Assembly: GCA_910588965.1 (NCBI GenBank)
Contig: CAJUSO010000028.1
Span: 1 to 43,691, forward strand
DNA from: an uncultured Lachnospiraceae bacterium
GTDB taxonomy: Bacteria > Bacillota > Clostridia > Lachnospirales > Lachnospiraceae
Length of the DNA stretch: 43,691 nucleotides
Reading direction: 5' to 3'
The first letter of the stretch is position 1. Every line of letters starts with the position of its first letter. A program made the translations under genes and the position numbers. The notes below the pieces were generated by a model. The model was not told the DNA's origin and did not search any database. It was given only the letters and a program-made list of their open reading frames with translations. This document shows, piece after piece, positions 12,630-21,045 of the stretch.

Positions 12630-15600
12630 TTGCATAAGAAAATTGAAGATATGGCTGCCGGCATATGCGGCCCTGTTATGCTGCCCCTTCAGATTGTGCC
12701 AGAAGCCCTGGAATTTGAAGTGGTGGAGGGGGAGGCGTACCATGGGGAGTTTTACTTAGAGTCCCCTGGCGGGACAGAGGCAGAGGGCATTGTCTGTTCC
12801 TCGGATCCCAGGATGGCATGCCATTCCCCGCAGTTTTGTGGGGAGAAGATTACGCAGGCTTTTACGTTCCATAGCGAAGGCCTGTCAGAGGGCGATGTCC
12901 AGAAAGGCAATTTCCATATTATCAGCAGCCTGGGGGAGTATGACCTCCCATTCTGCGTTACTGTCTCTAAGGATTACGCGGACAGTTCGGTAGGCAAGAT
13001 CCGCACGGTATTTGAATTTGCCAACCTGGCGCGCAATTCTTATGAAGAGGCGGTGAAGGTTTTTGGGAAGCCGGAGTTCCAGCTGATCTTTAAGCCGCAG
13101 GAAACCGAAGAACGGATGATATACCAGGCCTTGATGCGCAGGCCCTGCACAATGGCGCAGGTGGAGGAGTTTTTGATTGCCACGAAGAAGAAAAAGAGGG
13201 TGCGCTTTGCCATTGAGGAGGCCTGCCGGGAGTTTTCAGGGATACGGGAGATGCAAAAGCAGCTGATTACCCTGAAGCGGGACGGATGGGGCTTTCTTGC
13301 CATTGAGGCCAAAAGTGATGCGGAATGGATACAGCTGGGAAAGCGTATGGTTACCACAGGGGAATTCGTGGGCAGCCATGCGGTGGCAGAATATATGATC
13401 GATCCTAAGAAGCTGCACGGAGGGAAGAATTTTGGCAGGATTACGTTCCAGACGCCTTTCCAGAAGGAGTGTGTGGAAATCTGCGTCGTGCAGAAGCGCC
13501 CGGACAGCACCCGGACAGGGTGTGAGACCCGCAGGAAGAAGCTGGAGGTTATGAAAGCATTTTTGGACATGGGCACCCATAAGATTACGGCAGGGGCCTG
13601 GGCAAAGGCGACCGGGCAGCTGTTAGATGAGCTGCACCTCTTAGAGCCAGACAACCTTTGGTATCTTCTGGGCAAGGCCCAGGTTTTTTTGGTGAGTAAG
13701 CAGAAGCAGGAGGCGGAGTGGACGCTTAGTTCCTTCCCGAAGTACAAGGTGAACAAGGAGTCGGCGCTGTATGCTTATTATATCTACCTGTGCACGCTGC
13801 AGGATCCGGAAGTTTCTTATGTGAATAAGGTGACAGGGAAAATACGCAGGATTTACCAGAAGGACCAGGAGAATAACTTCCTGTTCTGGATGCTGCTGTT
13901 TTTGGATGAGGAAATCAACCATAGCAGGAGCCGGAAGCTGGAACTGATTGCCCAGCAGCTGGGGCGGGGGAAGGAGAGCGCGGTGCTATACCTGGAGGCT
14001 TACCGGATCCTGCAAAAAGATCCTTACCTGCTGTCCGGGGCTGGCCCTTTCCAGCGGAAAGTCCTGTATTGGGCTGCGAAGCGCCAAGTGCTTTCAAAAG
14101 AAATTGCCCGGCAGGCCTGCCAATTGGAGCCCGAGATTGCGGAATACCATCCGATCTGGGTAAAGATATTGGCTGCCTGTTACGAAGTATATCCTGAGAG
14201 GGAGATGCTCCAGGCCATCTGCAGCTACTGTATGCGCTGGAACTGCTATGGGGAGCGTTATTTTAAATGGTATCAGCGGGGCGTGGAAGAGGAGCTGCGG
14301 GTCGCAGGAATTTATGAGGCGTGGGTGCAGTCTGCCAAGGATATGGGGCGGCTGCCCAAGAACCTGGTCATGTACTTCCAATATGGCAACGGCCTCCCTT
14401 ACCGCGCCCAGGCCAGGCTGTATGGCGCTATGATTGAGAACCAAATTTATTGGAAGGGGATATACCAGCATTACCGCAAAAATATGGAAGACTTTGTGCT
14501 CCAGAAAATCCGGGCGGGCAGGATGGACCGGTATTTGGCGCCTATCTGCCGGGAAGTGTTAAAGCCGGAGATGATCCGGGGGGAACTGGCGGACTGCCTG
14601 GCCAAGGTGTTATTTACCCACCGGGTGGCCAGCAGCAACCCGAATGCCGTGTATGCGGTGGTGCGCCACGATACGCTGAAAAAAGAGCAGGTGGCCGCGC
14701 TGAGCCATGGGCAGGGGTATGTGGGCCTTTATGGGAGCGATTACCAGATATTGCTGGAGGATGGCAGGGGCAACCGTTTTTTGCCAGAAGAAGGGCTTGT
14801 GGTAGAGCCGCTGATGGATATGGATAAGTTTTTGGGCAAAGCCATCGAAGGGGCAAAGGACAAGATATTCCCGCTGCTGAAGTATTTTGATGGGAAGCGG
14901 ATTTGGCAGACCTATGAAAAAGAGGACCTGCCCTATCTCCAGATGCTGGTGGAATCAGAGGAAATCAGCGAGGAATATAGGAACGTGCTTCAGCCGCAGA
15001 TGCTGGCCTATTACTATGAAAATTATACAGGGGAGGCGCTGGATGAGTTCTTGCTGTCTTTGGCTTTTGAAGGCGTAAACAGGCCTTCCAGGAAGAAGGT
15101 AATGGAACTTCTGGTGGCAAGGCGGCATTACAACCGGGCTTACGAGCTTCTGATGGCTTATGGCTGCGAGCATATTGCGCCGTCGAAGCTGGTGTATGTG
15201 GTCTGCCACCGGATGGAGGACGCAGGGGCGCAGGACGCCGGGCCTGACCCATTCCTTTTGGAAATGTGCCGGGCCGTGTTCCACAGGGGCAAGTATAATG
15301 AGCGTATCCTGTCCTATATGTGCAGGTATTTGAAAGGGAGCCTGGATGAGATGGCCCAGCTGTGGAAGGCTGCCAGGGATTTTGGTTTGGATACCTATGG
15401 GCTGGAAGAACGCTGCCTGGAACAGTTCTTGTTTACAGGGAATTTTTTGGCGGATATGGAAGGCATCTTCCAAAGCTATGTGGAAAAACAGGGGAAGGAG
15501 GTATTAGAAATTGCCTATCTTACCCAAATGTCCCATCAGTTTGTGGCCAGGGACGTGTTAGTGGCGGAGTATAATTTCCAACGGATTTTCAAATTCTTAA

Positions 15601-16166
15601 AAGAAGGGCAGCCCCTGAACGGGGCCTGCAGGCTGGGGTTCTTAAAATGGTGCTCTTTCCAGAGGGAATTGTCCCAGGAAGAAGAGGCCTGGGCGGAGAG
15701 GCTTCTGGAAGGCTGCATTTCCCAGGGGATATGGTTTTCCTTTTATCAAGGGCTGCCAGAGCGGTTTGCAGGGAAATACCTCTATCATGATAAAGTAGTA
15801 TTGGAATATAGGGCCAGCCCAGATGCAGAGGTGGTGGTCAGCTACCTTCCCTCCCAGGGGGAGGAATATGTGGAATGTGAGATGAAGCAGGCCTACGAAG
15901 GCGTATTTACCAAAGAATTCCTGGTTTTTTATGGGGAGCTGGTTCCCTATTTTATCAAAGAAAGGACAGGCGGGGAATGGGAACTGACGGAGAGCGGCCA
16001 TATCCAGAACCAGGAATTCTGTACCAGTGCGGAGGGGAGCCGCTATGATTTGCTGAACGATATGATGGTCAGCCGCCAGGTGAAGGATGAGGCCACCCTG
16101 TGGGAACGGCTGGGGACTTATGGGCGCCTGGACGGCTTTGTAAAAGATACATTCGGGATTATCTGA
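12630..16166 (+). CDS. Very large DUF5717-like protein (beta N-domain plus helical repeats)
   Basis: The protein is 1178 residues with a TTG start supported by AGGTG; no better in-frame ATG has a ribosome site. Residues about 15-115 are beta-rich and Ig-like in pattern (EFEVVEGEAYHGEFYL through LPFCVTVSK). The rest is mostly alpha-helical, with repeated aromatic-rich helix pairs such as LYAYYIYLC, YLEAYRILQKDPYLL and ARLYGAMIENQIYW, suggesting TPR-like scaffolding. A second beta-rich stretch is at the C-terminus (VVLEYRASPDAEVVVSYLP). There is no signal peptide, TM segment or nucleotide-binding motif. I recall such proteins in Lachnospiraceae as DUF5717, next to DUF5716. This was not searched. 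As first gene of the block it may be the scaffold that organises the downstream proteins. Function unknown. Confidence 0.85.
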   Translation: MHKKIEDMAAGICGPVMLPLQIVPEALEFEVVEGEAYHGEFYLESPGGTEAEGIVCSSDPRMACHSPQFCGEKITQAFTFHSEGLSEGDVQKGNFHIISSLGEYDLPFCVTVSKDYADSSVGKIRTVFEFANLARNSYEEAVKVFGKPEFQLIFKPQETEERMIYQALMRRPCTMAQVEEFLIATKKKKRVRFAIEEACREFSGIREMQKQLITLKRDGWGFLAIEAKSDAEWIQLGKRMVTTGEFVGSHAVAEYMIDPKKLHGGKNFGRITFQTPFQKECVEICVVQKRPDSTRTGCETRRKKLEVMKAFLDMGTHKITAGAWAKATGQLLDELHLLEPDNLWYLLGKAQVFLVSKQKQEAEWTLSSFPKYKVNKESALYAYYIYLCTLQDPEVSYVNKVTGKIRRIYQKDQENNFLFWMLLFLDEEINHSRSRKLELIAQQLGRGKESAVLYLEAYRILQKDPYLLSGAGPFQRKVLYWAAKRQVLSKEIARQACQLEPEIAEYHPIWVKILAACYEVYPEREMLQAICSYCMRWNCYGERYFKWYQRGVEEELRVAGIYEAWVQSAKDMGRLPKNLVMYFQYGNGLPYRAQARLYGAMIENQIYWKGIYQHYRKNMEDFVLQKIRAGRMDRYLAPICREVLKPEMIRGELADCLAKVLFTHRVASSNPNAVYAVVRHDTLKKEQVAALSHGQGYVGLYGSDYQILLEDGRGNRFLPEEGLVVEPLMDMDKFLGKAIEGAKDKIFPLLKYFDGKRIWQTYEKEDLPYLQMLVESEEISEEYRNVLQPQMLAYYYENYTGEALDEFLLSLAFEGVNRPSRKKVMELLVARRHYNRAYELLMAYGCEHIAPSKLVYVVCHRMEDAGAQDAGPDPFLLEMCRAVFHRGKYNERILSYMCRYLKGSLDEMAQLWKAARDFGLDTYGLEERCLEQFLFTGNFLADMEGIFQSYVEKQGKEVLEIAYLTQMSHQFVARDVLVAEYNFQRIFKFLKEGQPLNGACRLGFLKWCSFQRELSQEEEAWAERLLEGCISQGIWFSFYQGLPERFAGKYLYHDKVVLEYRASPDAEVVVSYLPSQGEEYVECEMKQAYEGVFTKEFLVFYGELVPYFIKERTGGEWELTESGHIQNQEFCTSAEGSRYDLLNDMMVSRQVKDEATLWERLGTYGRLDGFVKDTFGII

Positions 16167-16254
16167 ATGGGGTTGCCCGGCATACAGCGGGGCAGATGCG
16201 GCAATAGATGGGAGCCTGTGGAAGGGCTGGGCAGAAAGGCAGGTGAATGGGGAA

Positions 16255-17499
16255 ATGAGGCCGGCAGGCAGAGAATGGTATATTGGGATTGATTTGGGCA
16301 TCCGGTGGACGCAGGTAAGCTGTTACCATCCTGGGCTGCCGGAGCCGGAGACAAAGAGCACGGCGGCAGGGGAAGGCATGTACCGGATCCCCACTGCCCT
16401 ATGCAAGTCCAGGCGGACAGGGCAATGGTGCTTTGGGGAAGAGGCCAGCAGGATGGCAGAATCCGGCGAAGGGGGCTATGTGGATTACCTGCTGCCCCGG
16501 GCGCTGAAGCAGGAGACGGTTTTGTTGGAGCAGGAATACCTGGCAGAAGACCTGCTGCAGATATTCCTGTGGAAGGCTGTGAGGATGGCCCTTCCGGAAC
16601 AGGGGATAAAGGCAGTGACGAAATGTGTCTTTACCGTAAAAGAAATCACGGATGGCCTGGTAAGCCTCCTTATGGGCATCCTGGGGAAGCTGGGGCTTTC
16701 CAGGAGCCAGGTGGCCGTACAGGACTATAGGGAGAGCTTCTATGCCTATGCCGTAAGCCAGGATCCGGAATTGTGGGGCTATGATGTGATGCTTTATTCC
16801 TGCCATGGGGATGAACTCTGGCAGAAGCGCCTGTCCTGTAACCGGAAGACACGCCCGATGGTGGCTGCCGTAGAAGAGAAATGCCTGGGGAAGCTGCCTG
16901 AGAAGGTGAGGGAATGGGATGCTGCCTTTGCCGGGATTTTGCGTAAATCCATGGCCAAGAAAATCGTCTCCTCCGTCTATTTGGTTGGGAGCGGTTTTGA
17001 AGGGGACTGGATGGAGGAATCCCTCCAGGTGGTCTGCCAGGGGAAACGGGCGTTCCAGGGGAAGAACCTCTACACAAAAGGAGCCTGCTACGCAGGGATG
17101 TTCATGCAGCACCGGGAAGAAGCAGAGGTGTTTTATTTTTGTGAATATAAAATGATGGAGCATATCTATATCAAAACTGCCCGCGGGGATGGGGAAGGCA
17201 TTTATTTCCTGGTGGAAGCCGGCGACAACTGCCATCAGGTAGAAAAAAGCTTCCGTATCCTGACCGAGGGGGATGCTTTCCTGGACATCTGGGTCCAGGG
17301 GTTAGACGGTAAGGGGGCTAGGGCCCAGCGCCTGAAGCTTCCGGGGCTTGCCGTATCAAGAGCCAGGCGGAACAGGCTGGAGGCTGCCCTTTGGCGGGAA
17401 GAAGGGCGCCTCCTGTTAAAATTACAGGATATTGGCTGGGGAGCTTTACAGCCAGGGACAGGGCTGGAATGGGAATTTGAAATTGGGAAGGGCCCTTAA
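16255..17499 (+). CDS. DUF5716-like protein with actin/Hsp70-type ATPase fold
   Basis: The protein is 414 residues from ATG 16255, which has AGGTGA eight bases upstream; a GTG at 16243 is the alternative. Residues 9-24 (YIGIDLGIRWTQVSCY) match the phosphate-1 motif of the actin/Hsp70/hexokinase superfamily. VYLVGSGFEGDW (241-252) matches the adenosine motif, and GKNLYTKGACYAG (269-281) resembles the end-of-domain motif seen in Hsp70-like proteins. From about residue 300 it becomes a beta-rich tail resembling a substrate-binding domain. ATP-driven chaperone or switch activity is an inference. I recall the family as DUF5716. It lies between the giant scaffold and a TPR-like protein, a setting reminiscent of chaperone with co-chaperone. 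Confidence 0.8.
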   Translation: MRPAGREWYIGIDLGIRWTQVSCYHPGLPEPETKSTAAGEGMYRIPTALCKSRRTGQWCFGEEASRMAESGEGGYVDYLLPRALKQETVLLEQEYLAEDLLQIFLWKAVRMALPEQGIKAVTKCVFTVKEITDGLVSLLMGILGKLGLSRSQVAVQDYRESFYAYAVSQDPELWGYDVMLYSCHGDELWQKRLSCNRKTRPMVAAVEEKCLGKLPEKVREWDAAFAGILRKSMAKKIVSSVYLVGSGFEGDWMEESLQVVCQGKRAFQGKNLYTKGACYAGMFMQHREEAEVFYFCEYKMMEHIYIKTARGDGEGIYFLVEAGDNCHQVEKSFRILTEGDAFLDIWVQGLDGKGARAQRLKLPGLAVSRARRNRLEAALWREEGRLLLKLQDIGWGALQPGTGLEWEFEIGKGP

Positions 17500-17556
17500 G
17501 GGACAGAGAGAAGGCGGATAGTTTGAGGCCGGGAGCGTAAATGGGAGGAGCAGTCC

Positions 17557-18381
17557 ATGGGCAGAGTATGGTTATGTGAAGGGAAGGCGGCAGGGCGTCC
17601 TTTCTGCCTGGAGGCAGAGGGGATAAGCCTCTATTCCCTGGAGGAATTATGTTATTATCTGTATCAGAATGCAGAACTGGTGGGGGAGAGTTTTTTTCAT
17701 GAAGGGCTGTGCCAATGGCTGGAGGAGGAATTGGGCGAAGCCAGCCTTTCCCAAGAAATCCGGGCAGGGATTGACAGGGGGGAGAGCGGCTGCTGGTGCC
17801 TGGGCCGGATTCTGGAAGCCGGAGGCTTTTACAGCCAGGAGGAATTGCAGCAGGTGCTTAAGGGCGTGGCCTGGATGGAAGATAAAGGGCCGCTGGAACG
17901 GGCAAAGCTTAGGGGGGACCGCCTGCTGAGGGACGGCAAATGCCGGGAGGCAGTCCTGGCTTACCGGAAAGCCCTTTCCATGGCGGGGGATGGCATCCCT
18001 TGGGATGGCGGGGGCGTTCCTGATATCAGCGGGGGGGGAGAGGGGGTGGCAGAAGGCTCCCAGCCGTCTCCTGAGTCCCGGACGGTAGGCAGGATATGGC
18101 ATAATATGGGGACTGCATACGCGTACCACCTCCTGTTTGCCCAGGCGGCTTATTGCTTTGGGAGGGCTTATGAGGCCGGCCAGGAAGAGGTGAGCAAGAG
18201 GGATTACCTGATTGCCTTATCCTGCCAGGAGGGCAAAGTGCCAGAAGGCGGCACAGACACCCTTGCAGCAGCCCAAAAAGAACTGGAAGCAAAGAAGCGC
18301 TCCGGGGACCGTGCAGGTTATGAAGAGAGGTTGGAGCAGATATTGGAATTATTAATTGCAGAATATAGGGAAAGTGAGTGA
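17557..18381 (+). CDS. TPR-like protein of the DUF5716/5717 module
   Basis: This 274-residue protein has GGGAGGAG before its ATG. The N-terminal half is a helical domain (YSLEELCYYLYQNAEL, CWCLGRILEAGGFYS, ELQQVLKGVAWMED). Residues about 115-215 carry two TPR-like helix pairs (AKLRGDRLLRDGKCREAVLAYRKAL and WHNMGTAYAYHLLFAQAAYCFGRAYE, as two motifs), typical of co-chaperone or adaptor proteins. Between them is a Gly-rich insert encoded around a run of eight G (18031-18038). The stop and the next ATG are one base apart, so translation is coupled. It probably bridges the Hsp70-like protein and the membrane protein. No family name is recognised. Confidence 0.78.
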   Translation: MGRVWLCEGKAAGRPFCLEAEGISLYSLEELCYYLYQNAELVGESFFHEGLCQWLEEELGEASLSQEIRAGIDRGESGCWCLGRILEAGGFYSQEELQQVLKGVAWMEDKGPLERAKLRGDRLLRDGKCREAVLAYRKALSMAGDGIPWDGGGVPDISGGGEGVAEGSQPSPESRTVGRIWHNMGTAYAYHLLFAQAAYCFGRAYEAGQEEVSKRDYLIALSCQEGKVPEGGTDTLAAAQKELEAKKRSGDRAGYEERLEQILELLIAEYRESE

Positions 18382-18382
18382 C

Positions 18383-19552
18383 ATGGGATTATTCAGGAAA
18401 AGGAAAAAGCCAAAGTATGTAGAAGAGATATTGGAGTTTGACGAGAATGCGCCCCAGCTCCAGCCAGGGAAGGAAGAGAAAAAGGGCATTGTCATGGAAT
18501 ACGGCCAGCAGATTATGGATGCAGCCAGGAACCTGGAGGAGGCAAAGCGGGAATATAAGATGCTGACATCCTACCTGATGGATATAGAGGCCATAGAGTC
18601 TATGCCGGACAAGGCGTTTGCGGAAATCCGTGAAACAGCCCAGAGCATAGTTATGCTGCACAAATCCAGGGACGCTTACCTGAATAAGGCGCAGACGATT
18701 TCCGAGGCGCAGTTTGCCCAGATGGAGCAGTTAGAGGATGGCATGCCAGAGGTCATTAAGCGCCTGAAGGCAAATGAATCCTACCAGACGCTGGTCAAGC
18801 GGGATATGCAGTATCTGGAAGGGGAAAAAGGGGAATGGATGTATTATCAGGACGCGTTGGAACGGGAGAAAAAGCTCCTGCATAAGCTGCTCTATGCCCT
18901 GATTGGCATATTTGCGGCCGCTGCAGCGGCCATTGTGGTTTTGGGCACCCTTATGGAATTTGACATTGGGATGCCTTTTCTTATGGCAGCGCTTGTAGCC
19001 GGCGGCGCAGGGAGCCTGATGGTCCTACGGCTCCAGAACGACAAGCTGCAGGTACGCAAGGCACGGGCAAATATCAACCGTGCGATTGTACTGCTCAATA
19101 AGGTGAAATTCAAGTATGTGAATGTCACGAATGCCGTGGACTATGCCTGTGAGCGTTACCACGTAAAGAATGCCTATGAACTGAATTATATCTGGGAGCA
19201 GTATCTGGAGGCGGTCAAGGAGATGGAGAAGTACCAGCGCACCAATGACGACCTGGAATTTTTCAGCGGCCGCCTAATCCGCCAGCTCCATAAGCATAAC
19301 CTTTATGATACCAAGGTATGGCCCCACCAGGCGCAGGCATTGGTGGACAAAAAAGAAATGGTGGAGGTAAAGCACGGCCTCTTAGTCCGCCGCCAAAAAC
19401 TCCGTGAGAGGGTGGAAGGCCAGGTGCAGGATATCCAGAATGCAAAATTGGAAATTGCAAAGCTGATGATTGCCTATCCGGGAAATGAGAGGGAGATAAG
19501 GGCAATCTTGGATTCCGTAGATAAAATCTGTGATATTGTGATGAAAAAATAG
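18383..19552 (+). CDS. Coiled-coil protein with two central TM segments
   Basis: This 389-residue protein starts at ATG 18383, one base after the preceding stop. The N-terminus is very basic (GLFRKRKKPKY), then a long coiled coil (about 40-165). Two hydrophobic segments (about 168-189 and 195-215: LLYALIGIFAAAAAAIVVLG and PFLMAALVAGGAGSLMVL) form a helical hairpin, then a second coiled-coil half (about 220-389). Both long coils would lie in the cytoplasm, so it looks like a membrane anchor or partitioning platform. No enzyme motif is seen. Only 20 bp separate it from the SWIM gene, so the two halves of the block appear to be one transcript. Confidence 0.8.
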   Translation: MGLFRKRKKPKYVEEILEFDENAPQLQPGKEEKKGIVMEYGQQIMDAARNLEEAKREYKMLTSYLMDIEAIESMPDKAFAEIRETAQSIVMLHKSRDAYLNKAQTISEAQFAQMEQLEDGMPEVIKRLKANESYQTLVKRDMQYLEGEKGEWMYYQDALEREKKLLHKLLYALIGIFAAAAAAIVVLGTLMEFDIGMPFLMAALVAGGAGSLMVLRLQNDKLQVRKARANINRAIVLLNKVKFKYVNVTNAVDYACERYHVKNAYELNYIWEQYLEAVKEMEKYQRTNDDLEFFSGRLIRQLHKHNLYDTKVWPHQAQALVDKKEMVEVKHGLLVRRQKLRERVEGQVQDIQNAKLEIAKLMIAYPGNEREIRAILDSVDKICDIVMKK

Positions 19553-19572
19553 AGGGAAAAGGATATCGTAAG

Positions 19573-21000
19573 ATGAAAGAAATAACAGAACAATATATAA
19601 CAGCACTGGCGCCCAATGCAAATGCCGTAAACAATGGGAGGAAGATTTCACAAAAAGGGGGGTTTGTGAAACGGTACGGTTCCAAAGACGGCACATTTTA
19701 TATGGGGGAATGCAGCGGGAGCGGCAAGTCGGCCTATCTTACTTCCGCAGATTTCATAGAAGAAGAAAACCCCGTGTTCCGCTGTTCCTGCCCCAGCCGG
19801 CAGTTCCCCTGCAAGCACAGCCTGGCGCTCCTGTTTGAAATGAGCCAGCAGAAAGAATTTACCCCCTGTGAGATCCCAGAGGACATCCAAAAGAAACGCC
19901 AGAAAAAGGCAGCCCGGGCAGCGAAGGCAGAAACCGCGCCAAGCACAGCCAAGCCAAAAGCCAACAAGGCAGCCCGCACAAAGAAAATCAAGAAACAGCT
20001 AGAGGGGCTGAAATTGGCAGAAGAAATGATGCATAGCCTATTGTCAGCAGGCCTTGGGACCATGGGCGGCAGTTCCATCAAGACGTACCGGGATCTGGCA
20101 AAGCAGCTGGGGGATTATTATTTAGCAGGCCCCCAGCTTTATGTCAGCCGCCTTATCCTGGAAATGGAGGCCTTCCAAAAGGACGGGAAGAGCGCCCACT
20201 ATAAGGCGGCAGCCCATATATTGGCCCAGCTTCGGGCGCTGGTGAAGAAATCAGAGGCATACCTGAAAGAAAAGCTGGAACAGGGATCCGTGGAAGCGGA
20301 TGGCAGCATGTTATATGAAGAACTGGGCGGCGTCTGGAAATTAACCCAGCTGCAGGAGCTTGGCCTGAAAAAAGAAAATGCCACGCTGCTGCAGCTTTCT
20401 TTCCAGGTTGTCTATGATGGCGCCAGGAAGGAATTTATAGATGTGGGATGGTGGGCGGATGTGGATACCGGGGAGGTGTCTGTGACCCAGAATTACCGCC
20501 CCATCAAAGCGATGAAATACATAAAACAGGAAGATACCATATTTGAGGCGGCAACGGTGCCAACCTTAACCTATTACCCAGGGGAGATAAACCGTAGGAT
20601 CCGTTGGGAGGGCGCTTCCTACAGCCCGGTGACAAAAGACCAGCGCAGGGCGCTGCTTACCCATGCAGAGAAAGACCTCCCATCCGCAGTAAAAAGAGTA
20701 AAAAACCAGATAAAAAACCCCCTTTCGGAAAAGTATGCCATGCTGCTTTTTGCATTTGCCCAAATCGGAAGGTCTGGGGAAAACTATGTTATGCAGGACG
20801 GTTCAGGGAACACTATTTGCCTAAAGGACATGCCCGGCATGGAGGGGACAGCCAGCCGCCTGGCCTTGCTGTCAGATGCTAAGCTGCTCCAAGGCCAAGC
20901 CTTGCTGGGCGCTTTCTTTTATCAGGAAGAGGAAAGGCGCATCTGCGTGCAGCCTTATAGCATCGTGGCAGAGGGGCAGATTGTGCGCCTCCTGTATTAG
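19573..21000 (+). CDS. SWIM zinc-finger protein
   Basis: This 475-residue protein has a clear SWIM motif CxCxnCxH at C71, C73, C80 and H82 (RCSCPSRQFPCKHSLALL), usually a DNA- or protein-binding zinc site. A Lys/Ala-rich low-complexity linker follows (about 105-145). The long C-terminal region is helical then beta-rich (LQLSFQVVYDGARKEFIDVGWW, WADVDTGEVSVTQNYRPIKA). SWIM proteins commonly sit beside MoxR AAA+ and VWA genes in bacterial clusters, as here. The ribosome site is AAAAGGA. It probably targets the AAA+/VWA machine to its substrate; this is inference from neighbours. Confidence 0.9.
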   Translation: MKEITEQYITALAPNANAVNNGRKISQKGGFVKRYGSKDGTFYMGECSGSGKSAYLTSADFIEEENPVFRCSCPSRQFPCKHSLALLFEMSQQKEFTPCEIPEDIQKKRQKKAARAAKAETAPSTAKPKANKAARTKKIKKQLEGLKLAEEMMHSLLSAGLGTMGGSSIKTYRDLAKQLGDYYLAGPQLYVSRLILEMEAFQKDGKSAHYKAAAHILAQLRALVKKSEAYLKEKLEQGSVEADGSMLYEELGGVWKLTQLQELGLKKENATLLQLSFQVVYDGARKEFIDVGWWADVDTGEVSVTQNYRPIKAMKYIKQEDTIFEAATVPTLTYYPGEINRRIRWEGASYSPVTKDQRRALLTHAEKDLPSAVKRVKNQIKNPLSEKYAMLLFAFAQIGRSGENYVMQDGSGNTICLKDMPGMEGTASRLALLSDAKLLQGQALLGAFFYQEEERRICVQPYSIVAEGQIVRLLY

Positions 21001-21045
21001 TGCGCCAGATAGATTGGAAATTCGGGAAGGAGAGAAAGAAGAACC

